NCBI GenBank assembly: GCA_023078555.1
Contig: CM041198.1
Span: forward strand, 5,284,354-5,348,353
Direction: 5' to 3'
Length of the DNA: 64,000 bases
From: Ulva prolifera
Lineage: Eukaryota; Chlorophyta; Ulvophyceae; Ulvales; Ulvaceae
Position numbers and translations under genes: made by a program. The stretch's first letter is position 1, and each line of letters opens with the position of its first letter. The notes under the pieces were generated by a model. It was given only the letters and a program-made list of their open reading frames with translations, ran no database searches and was not told where the DNA came from. Shown piece by piece: positions 1 through 11,846 of this stretch.

Positions 1-2172
1 CCGCACGCATGCCGTCCTCGTGGAAGCCGTACCCGCACCACGCGCCCGCATAGTACACCACCCCCCCGCCGGACCCCTGGATCGACGGCAGGTCCTGCTG
101 GGCTGCCCAGGAGGCCATGCTGAAGACGGGGTGGGAGAGGGTCATGCGGCCGACGATGGTGTCGGCGCAGGGCGGCCGCGGGGGGTTGAGCGTGACGAGG
201 AGGTCGCGGCAGCTGTCCGGAAGGTGCTGCAGGCGGTGGAGGCCATACGAGACGCACACCGCCGCGGCGTGGCTCTCCTTGCGGGAGCTGCTGATGACAT
301 TCCAGCTCGCCCAGCACGACGGAGTGCGTGGCATGAAGTCCTTGTCTGCATGCATGGTGGGGAAGTGTGCGGCAGAGCAGATGAGCTTGGGGATCTGACA
401 AGCGAGTCGGGTATGCCGACTCTGAATCAGTGGAGATTTTCTGACCTGGCCCGGAAGGGGTCGCTATGGATTCGCTAATGCATGAACTGGCGGCATCTGC
501 ACTCTGCACACATGCATGACATGTTTGCATGTGGGGAGAGTCAGCTGAGGTGGCATAACTATCCCGCTTGTGTTCATCCTTGTGATGCCACAGGGAGCCA
601 CACCCCGCCTCCTCGGTCTTTTGCCGCGCAGGGGGTGATTACGCATTGAGGCGTATGCATGGCCGTGTAGTGATCAGCGCGACTTGCCGCATGCATGAGA
701 CGCAGGCAGGGGGTGCGGGCGCACCGCGGTGCAGGTAGACGTCGTTGTCCGCGTATGGGATGGCCGCCAGCACCGCCGTCTCCGCGGCCGACGCGTCGGC
801 GCCCCGCAGCCGCAGCGACACGTCACTGTGCGTCGCGAGGACGACTCGGTCAAACTCCTCGGCCCCCCCGCTGTGCTCCACGGTCGCCTTGTTTGCCCCT
901 GTACGCACACACACCTTGGTTGCGAAGGTCTTAGGTCTGAATGAGGGTGTACATGCATGGGTTGCGTGCGGCCATCGGCAGACCAGCCATGCTAGGCCCT
1001 GTTTGCATGCACATGTGGACATGGTGGGGAGGATGTGTTGCGGCTGCAGGGTGTGCTTGCGCACTGATGGAATGTGGAGTCATGCTGCAGCATGCTGCAC
1101 AGATCGAACGGAAGCATTGCACCGGGACACTGACAGGGGCCTGTACTTTGAATGCTCAGCTAGCGCATGCGACACCTTGCACCGCTGCCTGATATCGCAC
1201 AACTGCAGCGGGATCCGCATGAGTCAGGTTCTGGGCTGCATTGTGCTGGGAAAGGGCTTACAGTGCTGGCAGGTGTCCTGGAGTGCTGCCAAGCCGCACC
1301 TCCTGGCCCCTCCTTGACAGTGACAGAAGTCACGGGAGTGCTCGTCCGTACACTGTGGACGCATGGCAGCACAGCTTTAACGTAAGTCTCGCTGCGGCCC
1401 TTGACAACGCGCCACAGCGGCCGCTGCAGGATGTCCAGGAGGTGGTGGTTGACCCAGAAGCGTACAAGCATTTGAACTGGAAACTGCTCGGCCTGCGTAT
1501 ACGGCACTGACCACACAGCAGCGCACATAGGCACAACGTAGTTGTTGCGGAAGTACTCGCCGTACCTGCAAGCAAGCAAGCAAGCAATGGCAATGTTTGC
1601 TGCGGCATGTGCGATGATGAACTGTCGACATTCCCTGGCGCAAGGACAGGAGCACATCGAGTATTGATGAGACATATGTTCTTCTCAACTTCCAGGACGT
1701 ACCCTTGTGCGTCTAGGTACTGGCCGAGAGTTACGTTCCGGTACTTCTCTTTGTTCTCATCAAGGAGGACCTTCGGTGCGTCCCTGCCGAAGCGCAGCAC
1801 TTCGCGCACCATGTTCAGAAACTTCAGGTCAAACAGGTGCTTTCGTTGAGCAAAAATCGTGTTGAGGCCGTGGCTAGCCCACTCCACTTTGCCCTCGTCA
1901 ACAGAGATACCGAATGACATGTCACTGGCCTCAGAGTCAACGCCCAGATGCTCGAGCCAGCTGACGAAGTGCGGATAGGTCGTCAGGTTGTATACTTGAA
2001 AGCCCAGATCAACGGGAGTCCCTGACGAGTGATCCGTGAGCGTATGTCCTCCACAGCGCGCCTCGCTCTCGAAGAGCGTGACTTCCGCCCCATGGTACTG
2101 CAGCAGCCACGCCGTCGCAAGCCCGCTGACACCCGATCCAACCACAGCTATGCGTTCACCACGGACCATCAT
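1..2172 (-). CDS. FAD/NAD(P)-binding amine-oxidase-type protein (plant CPA-FAS N-terminal module type), 3' end outside window
   Basis: Four exons join in frame: 2172-1703, 1565-1300, 898-725 and 345-1, giving 418 residues so far. The first ATG pair is at 2172 and 2169; the open frame extends further upstream only through non-ATG codons. The protein opens with a Rossmann dinucleotide motif (VVGSGVSGLATAWLL, then GGHT) and continues with DLGFQVYN, NHHLLDILQRPLW, KGRSETY and the C-terminal FAD-contact block GYGFHEDGMRA at 3-36. By recall this order matches the COG2907 oxidases, which in land plants form the N-terminal half of cyclopropane-fatty-acid synthase fusions. The substrate is unknown, with desaturation or oxidation of a lipid likely. 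Donors are GTACGT, GTGCGG and GTGCGC. Whether a methyltransferase half follows cannot be seen because the gene leaves the window. Confidence 0.85.
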
Positions 2173-3230
2173 CACTGTTGAGATACGGCGAGCCTGTCGC
2201 GCACGCGAAAGAACAGCAACTATGGCCCTGGTCGGCCACACCACGGCATTGCACGCTGTCGACCAAGTGACCAAACGTCAACATGGGTACGCCCACAGAG
2301 CTCTATGAACGCCCAACAAACCGTCAGAAGACGATCCAGTATCATGAAGCGGGCCTGCTGCACTGTGCGCACGGTTCTTTGCACTGGACTGTTCGATTGC
2401 CGACCGCGTGAAGAAAGTGGCGAGGTGCTTTGTGGCTTCCAGCAGTCAGGACTACATGGCGTGTCTAAGCCCCAACAGGAAGTCACCGTCGCTCCCCACG
2501 GCATTCTGAGATTCTCAAAACAAGGATCCAGGGCTGACAGCACAAGGCTGCAGTAATCTACAGCTACATGTTACGTATGCCTTTAACAATGAATCAGCGG
2601 CAATCTCAGATCCTCAATACTAGGTTCCAGGGCTGCAGGGCTGACAGAACTAGTCTGCTCTGATTCACAGCTGTCCCTACCGGCTGCAGCCACAGCCTGT
2701 TGGGAGGGATATCACATAGGCCCTTGACACCAGATCAGCAGAGGACAATCAACGCAGAATCACACACAGGTTGCTGATATGTACATAACATATGCACGGG
2801 TACCATGCACTCGCACGCCACTGACAGCTTCTCAGTGGCAACCGCCGAAGCCTCCGCAGCCCCTGCACACGTCCCCGCGGAGACTCCCCGCATGCTCCCA
2901 TCTCGGCCCGCCGCATGCATGAACCACGGCTACAGGTGCAGAGCCCTGGTTCGCATCTCACATGCCTGCCCGTCCACTACCCGCACGCATGGCTCACACC
3001 GTACATAAATGACAGAACTTTGCTTACAGGCAGAGATTCGCTTTGCAACTTGAGGGCCGCACATGCATGTGCAGCACCGGGGCAAGACGGCCGCGGTCTC
3101 CCAATGCACGGCCGGCGCCGCCGGTGCACAAGGCGGTGTCCCCACAGCCACAGCAGTGAGGCACGCATCCAGCACACACATGCAAAGTAGCATCCATACA
3201 CTTGGCACAGTCGCCGCATGCAACCCATAT

Positions 3231-3312
3231 GTACAGGAAAGACCATGAGTCTCAAGTACAGGAAAAGACCGTGAGTCTCAAGTACAGGACTCAAGGAAAA
3301 GACGATGAGTCT
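3231..3312. repeat. Imperfect tandem repeat, three units of about 27-33 bp
   Basis: Three successive units share the words ACAGGAAAAGACC and GTGAGTCTCAAGT, with the third unit lengthened by a short internal duplication. It lies in otherwise unassigned DNA. Confidence 0.7.
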
Positions 3313-3567
3313 CATGCTCGATTGTATGAAGTGAATCTCTGGGTGGTGCATCCCGTCAGCCTATCGTCCATGGGTACATGGTTGACAACGTGCAATCAGG
3401 GTTCAGCTGTGTCCCGGTGAACCTTGCTTGCTGTACACCACCTGCAGGTGCTCACGTCGCATGCATGGTCCCGTTAGAGCTCGCATCAGCTGCTGAGCTG
3501 CTGATGTCCGGCCTGCATTTGTCGCAACATGAGGGCACCTCAGTCCCACGTTGGGGTGCACAGCAGT

Positions 3568-3660
3568 ATTGGGTCATCGGGCCCAGTTACATAGAACAAT
3601 CCCGAATATACAGGTCTAATTCTGGATGGCAGCCCCGGAAATACTGCAAAGCGACCCAAC
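3568..3660 (+). repeat. Dispersed repeat, copy 1 (partner at 58452)
   Basis: This stretch shares blocks with 58452-58575 in the same orientation and order: TTGGGTCATCGGGCCC, then ACATAGAAC, a GAATATCCAGGTC-like block, GGTGGCAGCC and TGCAAAGCGACC. The copies are diverged by substitutions and short indels. The type of element is unknown; neither copy has an evident open frame or terminal repeat. Confidence 0.6.
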
Positions 3661-5824
3661 GCTGGTGCACAGCCCGCATCACAGCGGGCGTTGATTCCTT
3701 TTGTGTTATGTGCGGTCGTCGGTACGCGTCCGTGCGGGTGCTCAGCTATCCATGCACGAGCTCGTCTTCTCTGAACGCGTGCTCAGAGCCACCTGGGTGA
3801 TCTGGCATGCCCCGTGAGACATGGTTGCATGAGTGTCGACAGATACCTCGGCGGTGCACAGGACCTGCTGACCGTTCCTTAGACAAAGGCCACCTGTAGC
3901 CGCATTTTTGGACAACTGCCAGAGTAGGCATTTCTAAGCGTCAGCTGCAGTAGCCCAGGTGCAGGTCGGCGCGTGGGACGGCGTCATATGAGCTTGAAAG
4001 CCTCATCTGACCTTGCTGTAGTTGTCTGCACCTGTGCACGCTTCTGCAACACAGCTTGGAAGCCTCGTTGACCTTGCAATTGTCTTCCAGGCCTGGGCTG
4101 CTTTGGTGTCGCGCACGGAAGTGTGCCATGCTGTGGACTACAACTAGTTGAAGCTGGAGAGTACGCCACCATTGCATACACTGTTTTCAGGTTTCGACAT
4201 GGACATAGGTATGTGACCCCAAGGTGACTGCTACTTAGTTCCTTCACTCAGGCCCTCGCACCAACTGCATCAATGGACACATGCACGAACACCAGTAGCT
4301 GCATATACCACAGGCATGTCCTGAAGGGGCTCCTGTGTTTGTGGGCTTGCTAGACCTTGAGCGCTTGACTGCCTGGCCGTTGCATACCACAGGTAAGTCG
4401 CCCTGTCTATAGAAGGCGATGCAAGTGGCCAGCCAAGGATCTGGCACCATAGCCACGCCACCCTCGCGACAAAGCTGCAAGGAATTGCTCGCAAGGGCTT
4501 ACTGTCGGTTGACGCATAGAGACAGCATGCATCTCCTCGCAGCTGATCCAATTATGAGCTGAACATGCGACGATGCGTATGTGCAACGTCGCGTGCGATC
4601 GTGACTCCCGTCGTTAGTCCGCACTGAGCGGTCGAGGATCACAGCGCTTATGCTGATGATCGATATGAAATCCGTGTCATTATTCAGGAAGGTGAGGCTG
4701 GCCTGGACTCTGTTAGAGCCTCCTGGAGTTGCCCGTGCTGTACACCAAGGCAGCGCGACATCGGCCTTTAGTCATCTCTCCTGCGGGACCCTGGTCGTAT
4801 CGTGGTAGGCTGCTTTACAGAATGCCCGTTTTGATCATGCCTTGTTCAAAGATGAATATGCGCGATGGCGATCATGCGCTACAGCAGGGTACACACGTTC
4901 GGCCCGTTTGTGTCGTCACTTTGCCTTTGCTCAGAACACATATTCATAACCACTATGTACGAATGAACTGCCCCTTTCTCACTGCCCTAGTGCAGATAAC
5001 TTTCTTCTCGGGCACGTGAATTGCTGGTTACGTCTCCTGCGAGAGATCCCATAGCTGCGTTTGTGCAGCACGTCTGTCTAGCAGGTTGCGACAGAAATCG
5101 CGCCAATGTCCATTCACTTATGCATCTAATGTGCAGGCGTGAGATTCATTGCCACCCATCCAATTCTACTTCGTCCAACCTGTAACCTTCACTGCGGGTC
5201 CTCAACACCACACTGGACACCACCTGGTACCGAGCTCGGTACCTCGGGCGAGGCACAACATGGTGGAGTGCTCGAACTATCTTCCTGGACCGCGAGGTTC
5301 CAACACCTGCGCTTGCGATGAGATGGGAGACGTGTCATGCGGTGTGTTGCCGACTCCAGTGTTTTGCAAACCGTGCATGTCACCGTGCGTGTCACACATG
5401 CAGCCCAGGTTCGCTCGACCTTCTCATGCCACCACAGTCTCACTTCACATGGCGTGAGCAGGCCTTCTACCACGTTCTGCATGCCCAAGCTTGCACGAAC
5501 TGACAGCTTTGCTACATCCTTGTCATCTCAGCAATACATGCACACTACCTGGGGCGATGCTCCAGGCAGACGCCTGGTCTCGTAGCAAAGTGTCACTGCA
5601 GATGGGCAGCCTTGCACAGAGAGCATAGTCATTCAGTAGTGGTTGCAGTGATTGCCAAGTCCCATGTGGCAACGAGGAAGAGCTCTCAATTTAGCAGACT
5701 TTGCAGTCCGTTGTATGCATCCACATTTGCATGGGCGACTGTGAAACTTACGTCTTTGAAGTTGCCAAGCCTGCTGCTAGGCTGCATACATGTCTTGGCT
5801 ACTGTGACGATGGCTCCATTGCAG

Positions 5825-7050
5825 GTATTTGGGCACAGCTCCAACCGGCGAGCATTCAGCGCTTTGTTCTGAAATATTTCAATGACGAGACAATGTGCAT
5901 TGCTGTTGGCTGCGGAGCTGTTCTAGGCCTCGATGATGGAGGCGTCACCTGGTGGACTGGGGGTCTCCCCAAGTATCTCGACAACAAGCTCCGTGGTAGG
6001 CAGCTCTCGCTGCCAGCCACAACCTTTGTTGCTCTGGACGCCTCAGACACTCACAACTACTACGTGCGCTTCGCAGACGGACAATCGGAGTGGACTGGAC
6101 CAGACAGTCTTGCGGAGGCGTTGCAAGCGGAGGACGAGGCAGTGAAGCTGGTGTGCTTTGCACCTGAAAACGGCTGGTATGGGCTATGCTGATGCGTGCA
6201 AAATCTGGCAATGTCAAATCTCTAGCACAGTGTTATGACCTCATGGGGTGCTCAAACGAGTCATTGCACGGTCATGTGACGGGCAATGCATCGCAGAGCA
6301 TTGTGGTAGTCCTGTGTTACAGCGTTCTATCACAAACCAGACAGCACACGGCATGGTTGCCATGTCTGCAGACTTGTGATATCGCTTTGACAGCGAGTAG
6401 GCTTACCTGAGGCTTTTTTCTGGTGAACGCGGACATGAGGTGGTCTCTGCCAGGACTCAGTCAAACACGAGTTTGCATCTTCAATGCAGTACAGATTTTC
6501 AGTACAGATTTTGAGTCGCAGTCGCATGTGATCGTGACACATGTTCCTGAGTCCTGACACCTTGGAAGCTGTGGCACACACCGTTTACATCGTATTGTTA
6601 CCACCATGGATTGTAACACCATCGAACAGGGAGCAAACAGTAATGCTGTGCTGCTACTTTGACACATTGCCTGCAAGATGGCCATATGTTGGTGATGTGC
6701 ATCATACGTGTATAACGACAAACAAAGCTATACCACGGCCGGGCCACACTGTTAATGTCTGGTTGAGTCGCAGGTATGTCCTTTGGGAGGATGGCACACA
6801 ACAATGGGAGAACTTGCCACAGGGGCTGCACCATTGTGTCAACGGCCGAAAGAAGTCCTTGCCACAGGTGCTATCGATGAGCTGTGGGCCAGCTGGTGAG
6901 TGGTTTGTCCGGTTTCTGGACGGAAGTTATGTTGCAAATGGCCTTTGCGATGATTTGTCCAAGACAATTGATTGTGAGAGAAGCAGTGGAGACAATGTGA
7001 TTCACATTGGTTTCGGAAACGATGGCGGCTGGGTGCTTGTGCATGGTTGA
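5825..7050 (+). CDS. Protein of tandem 'GxWxVRFxDGS..GLP..L' repeats (3' part; 5' exons not located)
   Basis: Two exons join in phase: 5825-6176 and 6774-7050. Exon one is preceded by an ATTGCAG acceptor and ends at GGCTG/GTATGG; exon two begins after GTCGCAG. The joined protein shows four units of about 45-50 residues. Each has a hydrophobic strand, a Gly-rich turn with Trp/Tyr, a strand like YVRFADG or WFVRFLDGS, and an amphipathic helix (LPKYLDNKL, LAEALQ, LPQGLHHCV). The last unit stops after FGNDGGWVLVHG. I recall similar repeats in algal and ciliate multidomain proteins but can name no function. Decayed relatives lie at 21620-21850 and 30650-31000. The start is not determined because the frame upstream of 5825 has only non-ATG options before a stop. 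Confidence 0.6.
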
Positions 7051-7787
7051 GAAACTGCTCATCGTGGAAGAGGCGCCGCAGAACGGGAGTGTTTGCATGC
7101 AGTGTTGAATTCATTATAATGCAGTCAACAGGACGCTGGTTGTTTGCAGAAGATGTTTCACCGTAGCCTTGAGCCAAGCGCAGGTGCTTTGTGACAGGGT
7201 GATGCCAGACGCGGTGAGCAATAAGCTCTCGCAAAGTTGTCACACAAACAAGCTGTTCATCTATACAACACATACCCTCTCGGTGCATGAAGCATTCCAC
7301 CGGTTGCACAGTGATCGCCTTCTGTTTGGCACAGCTGCCAAGAGTGCCACGCTGTCCTGCACTGCCGCTCGGTGAAATCTCGACACATCCTCCTACAAAA
7401 CACCGACCACAGGATGACTACCCAGGCGCCACAGTAAATGGGGCCATGCATCTGTGAACAAGTTGCCCTTGGTGCATCAAAGAGTTGATTGGCGCATGTG
7501 CCGTTGTTGTTGTTATTGTTGTTGCAGAGAGTTTCAGCTCTTCCATCATGGCTGGCCATGCCACACAGGCACGCGCCTGGCCATCCCTACACTCGGTCGA
7601 AGCCGAAAACTGTGGCCTCAATCACTGTACGCCGTCACAATCCCAACAGCCACGCCGCAAATACTGTACACATGCATGCAGCCGCGGTGTGCACAACGCA
7701 CAGCAATCAAAGCCCCGTCTGCCTGAGCCAACACAACCCCGCCCCTGTCCTGTGAACCCGCCATGGCATGGGCTCTGCAGCCCAGGC
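7051..7787. other. Intergenic region between convergent genes
   Basis: Roughly 740 bp between the stop codons of the repeat-protein gene (+) and the leucine-rich-repeat gene (-). It presumably carries both 3' untranslated regions. No RNA gene or structured repeat is evident apart from a short GTT-rich run near 7503-7526. Confidence 0.5.
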
Positions 7788-10129
7788 CTACCACCCCTCG
7801 TCTGAGGAGGAGCCGATCTCCCCCATCATCCGAGCAAACTCCTCATCTTCTTCCTCCTCTGGACAGCCATGCAAAGCTACTGCACTTTCCATCTCACACA
7901 CACTCTCCAGATCATCCATGTCCACACTGCGCCCTTTCTCCAACAAGTCCTGCAGCTTTGCAAAGCCATACCCCCCGCGATCCTCCGCCAGCCACTCTGG
8001 CAGCCGCACAACACGCATCGGCGGCGCAAGCCCATCCCCCTCCTCGTCAGGCACTGCCGCCTCCTGCATCGCAGCCACGTCCCCGTCCGCCGCCGAAGAC
8101 ACCTCTAGCCGCTGCAGCCCCGGCACCGCCCCAAACTCAAACGCTGCGTTGCGCAGGTCTGCGCGCGAGGCGGCACGGGCATCCACCTGAACCACACGCA
8201 CGTGCCCCAGGTCGCAGAGTGCATGCAGCACAGGCGCAAGAGTCACGACATCGAGCGACATCCCCCGCAAGTCGACCTCTTCGAGCGAGCCCATCACCGA
8301 AAGCGATTCTGCGGGATCGACACAGTCATCATCGCGCATCCCTGCGAGCCCCGCCCCGGCGATCCCCAGCCGCCGCAGCCCGGCGCTCCCCTGCGGCCGC
8401 CCTACCGAAGCCATCGCGTCCGCGACCGCGTCGAGTGAGCCGCCGTTGCCACCGATGTCAAGGTGGGTCAGCGCAGACAGGGTCCGAAGCGCGCCGGCGA
8501 GGTGCCCCAGCCCCTTATCTGCGAGCCGATTTCCTGCAACATTCAGGCTTGCGAGATCCGGCATGCCGCGGACCAGCGCCGCGAGATCCTTTGTCTGCCC
8601 GCGCCCGATCAAATTTCGCTCGAGGTTGAGCGCGGTCACGGCCGCGAGTCCTGCGCCGTTCTCCGGCAGCACGCACGGCGCCACATGCTCCGTTGGGCTG
8701 GCGCCGTTGCACCCTATATCGACCGCGCGCAGGCCCGTCAGCCCCCCGGGCCCGGACAGCCGCGCGACGAAGTGCGCCCCGTAGCACGTGTTCACGGCAC
8801 ACACCTCCCGCAGCGTGGTCGTGCCGCGCAGCGCCTCCGCCAGCAGCGTGGCCATGTAGTCGTTGATCGGGTTATCGCGCAGGCTCAGATACGACAGCCG
8901 CGTCAGGCCGCGGAGGTGCTGGGCCGTATTCTCCATCATCGGGCACGGCGACCGCGACACCGCGGGGCACTTGAAGCACTTCTCCAGCGCGAGGTTACGC
9001 AGGCCGGGCACCGTGACTTCAATGCCGATGACCAGGGCCATGACGTGGGGGAGGTGGACGGCGGTTGCCGTGTCAAAGCGGAGGTGCAGCTCCTCCAGCT
9101 CCGACAGTGGCGCCAGTGCCCCAGTGAACTGGGGCGTCCCCTCCGCCGACGAGGCCCCCCGAGGCACGACGTCGAGGACATCGACGCTGCGTACGTGCAG
9201 GCGCAGCGCGCGCAGCGTGCGCAGCTCGGCGAGCGCGCAGCACCAGCGCACCGGCTGCGCCGGTTGGAGCATGAACTGCAGCCGCGTCAGGGTTCCTGCC
9301 GCGTCTGGTGCGCCGTCGTGGGGCACTCGCCACTTGACGTAAGTGTCGGCCCCTCCCGCCACCCCTGAACGCGCACATTTGATTTGTGCCGGGCTTGCGC
9401 GCACGACATGATTGTGGAAAGAAGAACCGCGCTCATCGAACGAATGGAAGCCAATGCCGGGCATGCAGGACCTGCTGTGAAATTGATCGGGGGAGTGCTG
9501 CACAGTCATGCATGGGGGAGTGCCGCACAGGCATGCATGGGGGAGTGCTGCACAGTCATGCATGAAGCTCGGAGGTCGTGATCAGCAACCGCCGCTGAGG
9601 ATCGACCCGATGAGAATTCATGACGACCGCAACTGCTGCAGCGTGCGCGACATGCGATGTGCCGCGGGCTGCAGCAAAGGATGAGGTGAGCCACACCATT
9701 TGCCTGAGCCCTTGCAGTGCCACGCGGGGCCACGGGGTGAATGAAGCGAAGGGGGGTTGGCACAGGAGACAGCTGCATGTGGGGCGGGCCCGCCGCCGCC
9801 TGCTGCGTCGGCTTCCACACACGCCCTGGGCTGCCGCCGGCGAAAGTGATGGCGGCAGCAAGCACCCTGACGATGAATGTGGCGCAGGTGTTCATGGACC
9901 CGTCGGCGCCGGGGCAAAGCGCCATCTTGGGAAGGGTGAGGGACTGGCTGTGTAAGACGGAGGGGCAGCGCGCACGCAGCACGGCGGGGTGGCAGCGAGG
10001 CGGGAGCAGCAGGAGAAGGTGCTGGAAGCATCGCATCCACATGCTGTGAGCGTTCGCCGCATCGTTCGGGTCCGGCGGGACGGCTGCGAGAACCTTGAGC
10101 AGGCTGGAAGCTGACACCTTGGCCACAAT
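7788..10129 (-). CDS. Leucine-rich-repeat (RNI-like) protein with possible F-box-like N-terminal exon
   Basis: The main exon runs from about 9364 (GTTCAG acceptor) to the stop at 7788 and encodes about 525 residues. It carries irregular leucine-rich repeats of the ribonuclease-inhibitor type, for example LSYLSLRDNPINDY, LTALNLERN-like and LASLNVAGNRLADKGLGHL, spaced 25-30 residues apart. It ends in a very acidic tail (EEEEDEEFARMMGEI). A candidate upstream exon starts at 10129 after TCATTGCAG and encodes SSLLKVLAAVPPDPND, which resembles an F-box helix pair. The link between the two exons is not resolved, so the true start is unknown. RNI-like proteins usually act as interaction scaffolds and, with an F-box, as ubiquitin-ligase adaptors. 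The opposite strand also has a long frame, rejected as an antisense shadow. Confidence 0.7.
9489..9562. repeat. Three tandem copies of a 25-bp unit
   Basis: The unit GGGGGAGTGCTGCACAGTCA followed by TGCAT occurs three times head to tail; the middle copy differs at two positions. It lies just upstream of the main leucine-rich-repeat exon, probably in its intron. It artificially extends the open frame there. Confidence 0.8.
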
Positions 10130-10439
10130 CTGCAATGAGGGCGGCATTCGAAGCGGCCACATGGGGCAACGGCAAGCTGGGTGCTGCGCGACCAGCATGG
10201 ACGTTCCACGTAGCTGCCGGTCGATGCATGCATGCTTCATGGAAGACGTGGCTCGGTGCAACTGTGTCTGCAAGCTGCCGTGAGAATCGGCGGATCCAGA
10301 TATCATATACATGCAACAAGATGCACGAGCAGGCGGTCCTGTATTTGCAATCATCTGGACCACCACAAGCAGACAAGGATAATTTCGGTTGTGATCGGGT
10401 TATGCACAACCCAACTTTGGCTGCGCACAACACAGGAAA

Positions 10440-11490
10440 CTGAGCCATGCACTTGAAAGAACCAGGATGGGTTCAGCAGGCAGTTGGGGTGGAGGGCTCA
10501 CGATGCGGGTTCGTTCGCGCTGTGCCTCCGTCAACTCAATCAGCGCGTCCGAGGGCGGCGCAAACGCTTCCGCGAGAGCGGCGATGGGGCGAGTTGCACC
10601 ATGGGCGTCTTGAAGGACGTCTGCAGCCTGCACACACAACTGCATGCCTCTCACCTCGCCCAGAGGCTGCCCGTCCGCAGACAAGAAGGCAAAGCAGGCC
10701 CCGTACGTGCGGCCGTGACGCAGGGGATTGCCGTGCCGCTAGGGCCAGCAGTACAGCCAGCCCAGGCAGCTGCAGATGGGCCTCAAGCACGCTCCTTGCT
10801 TGCATGCTGTGAGTTGCGCACGGTCGTCTGGGGGGGGTTTCCAGGTGGTTTGCCCCTTCGGCATATGTGGTCCCGTTACTTCGGAGTTGTCGATGTCCAA
10901 TAGGATACGGCTCAGTAAATTAAGATTTACTTTACTTTACTTGACATGCCATGCTGGAGACGGTAGTGAGATGATGTCAATGAGGGCATACGAGCAGTAT
11001 GTGAGCTTCTCAGTTGCCGCAGACGTACAACATGGGTAAAGTGTGTCAGAATAAGAGGGCAACACCTTTGGCGTGCTCCTGCTGAGAAGACCCTCAGGAG
11101 ATTCAGCGCATGTGCAGTCTAATGCAGGGCCTAGACAGCCACATTCTACAGACGTCAGTGGCTGCAGACGGTCGCACGTTCAGGAGGCGGCAGAGGGCGC
11201 GGTCAGCGGCGCCAGCGCCTGACGGCCCGGCAGCGGCGCCGGCGGCCCGCGTCTGGCGGAGCCACGCGCGGAAGTGCGTCGGCGGCAGCGGCAGCGACGC
11301 TGCGGCGCCGGCCTCCGCAAGCGCCGCCAGCACCGGGCTCGCGGAGTACGCGGCGGCGGGCAGCGCGGCACCCTCGAAGCGCAGCCCCCCTTCGCCGTGA
11401 TCGAGTTGTGTCGAGGTGGCGGCCTCTGCGGCTGCCACAGCGGTCGGCGCAGGAGTTCTGCATGCATTCTTGCCCTCGTGAAAAGCAAAT
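10440..11490 (-). other. Candidate coding exons of an unrecognised minus-strand gene
   Basis: Two patches look protein-coding on the minus strand. One lies at about 11490-11170 and encodes an Ala/Leu-rich stretch with PPTHFRAWLRQ and DRALCRLLN. The other lies at about 10730-10650; after a CCCTAG acceptor it encodes RHGRTYGACFAFLSADG and ends at a GAG/GTGAGA donor. I do not recognise either. They could be 5' exons of the leucine-rich-repeat gene, a separate gene, or relics. A truncated SINE sits between them at 10806-10942. Confidence 0.3.
10806..10942 (+). mobile_element. tRNA-derived SINE, 5'-truncated copy
   Basis: The sequence from TGTGAGTTGCG through GGCATATGTGGTCCCGTTA to the TTTACTTTACTT tail matches the 3' half of the full copies at 43096-43350 and 57151-57416. 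The 5' tRNA-like half with A and B boxes is missing. A short duplication, CATGCTG, occurs at both edges (around 10804 and 10948) and may be the target-site duplication. Confidence 0.75.
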
Positions 11491-11846
11491 AGAAAAGGTG
11501 TTGAGGCCCTGGTCCACCATCGTTTAATGAAATATTCGAATTTTATAAATGATTGAAACAAAAATCGCGTGTGATTAAATTCGTGAAATGCCCATGGCCT
11601 GCAAGCCATGTTTTGCGCGTGTGGTGTTGCGGCATCACGCCGACCGCTTCAGCGCTCTCCGCGACATCGGCCTCAGCCAGGCTGTAATTGAGCCTCAGCG
11701 ACGGACCGCTGATGTATGCATGCGCACTGCCCTGATACGCCTCGCTCAGCGGAGCCCAATGCGGCACTCACACGCGCAGCGGTGCGGCGCACAATTTAGC
11801 AGCCGCCCCTCGGCGGGGGCTGCTAGCCCCGCCGTAGGGCGCTACA

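Larger units (their letters stand above)
2275..5824. other. Intergenic region without a recognisable gene
   Basis: About 3.5 kb between the FAD oxidase and the repeat-protein gene. I see no open frame with family similarity or convincing exon structure. It holds an imperfect tandem repeat (3231-3312), one member of a dispersed repeat pair (3568-3660), many TGCATG/CATGCA words and a perfect 18-bp palindrome at 5226-5243. Undetected 5' exons of the downstream repeat-protein gene could lie in the last few hundred bases. Confidence 0.5.

Noticed and set aside
5226-5243. Sequence resembling a cloning-vector polylinker (GGTACCGAGCTCGGTACC)
   Set aside because: Only KpnI and SacI sites in palindromic order are present. 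The rest of a polylinker is absent and the flanks are ordinary genomic DNA, so contamination is not supported.
7763-9368. Long plus-strand frames opposite the leucine-rich-repeat gene
   Set aside because: The minus frame shows periodic leucine-rich repeats and an acidic C-terminus. The plus frames are Pro/Arg/Ala-rich shadows caused by high GC.
9489-9562. Possible CRISPR-like array
   Set aside because: The 25-bp units are directly adjacent with no unique spacers, and the host is a eukaryote. It is a simple tandem repeat.
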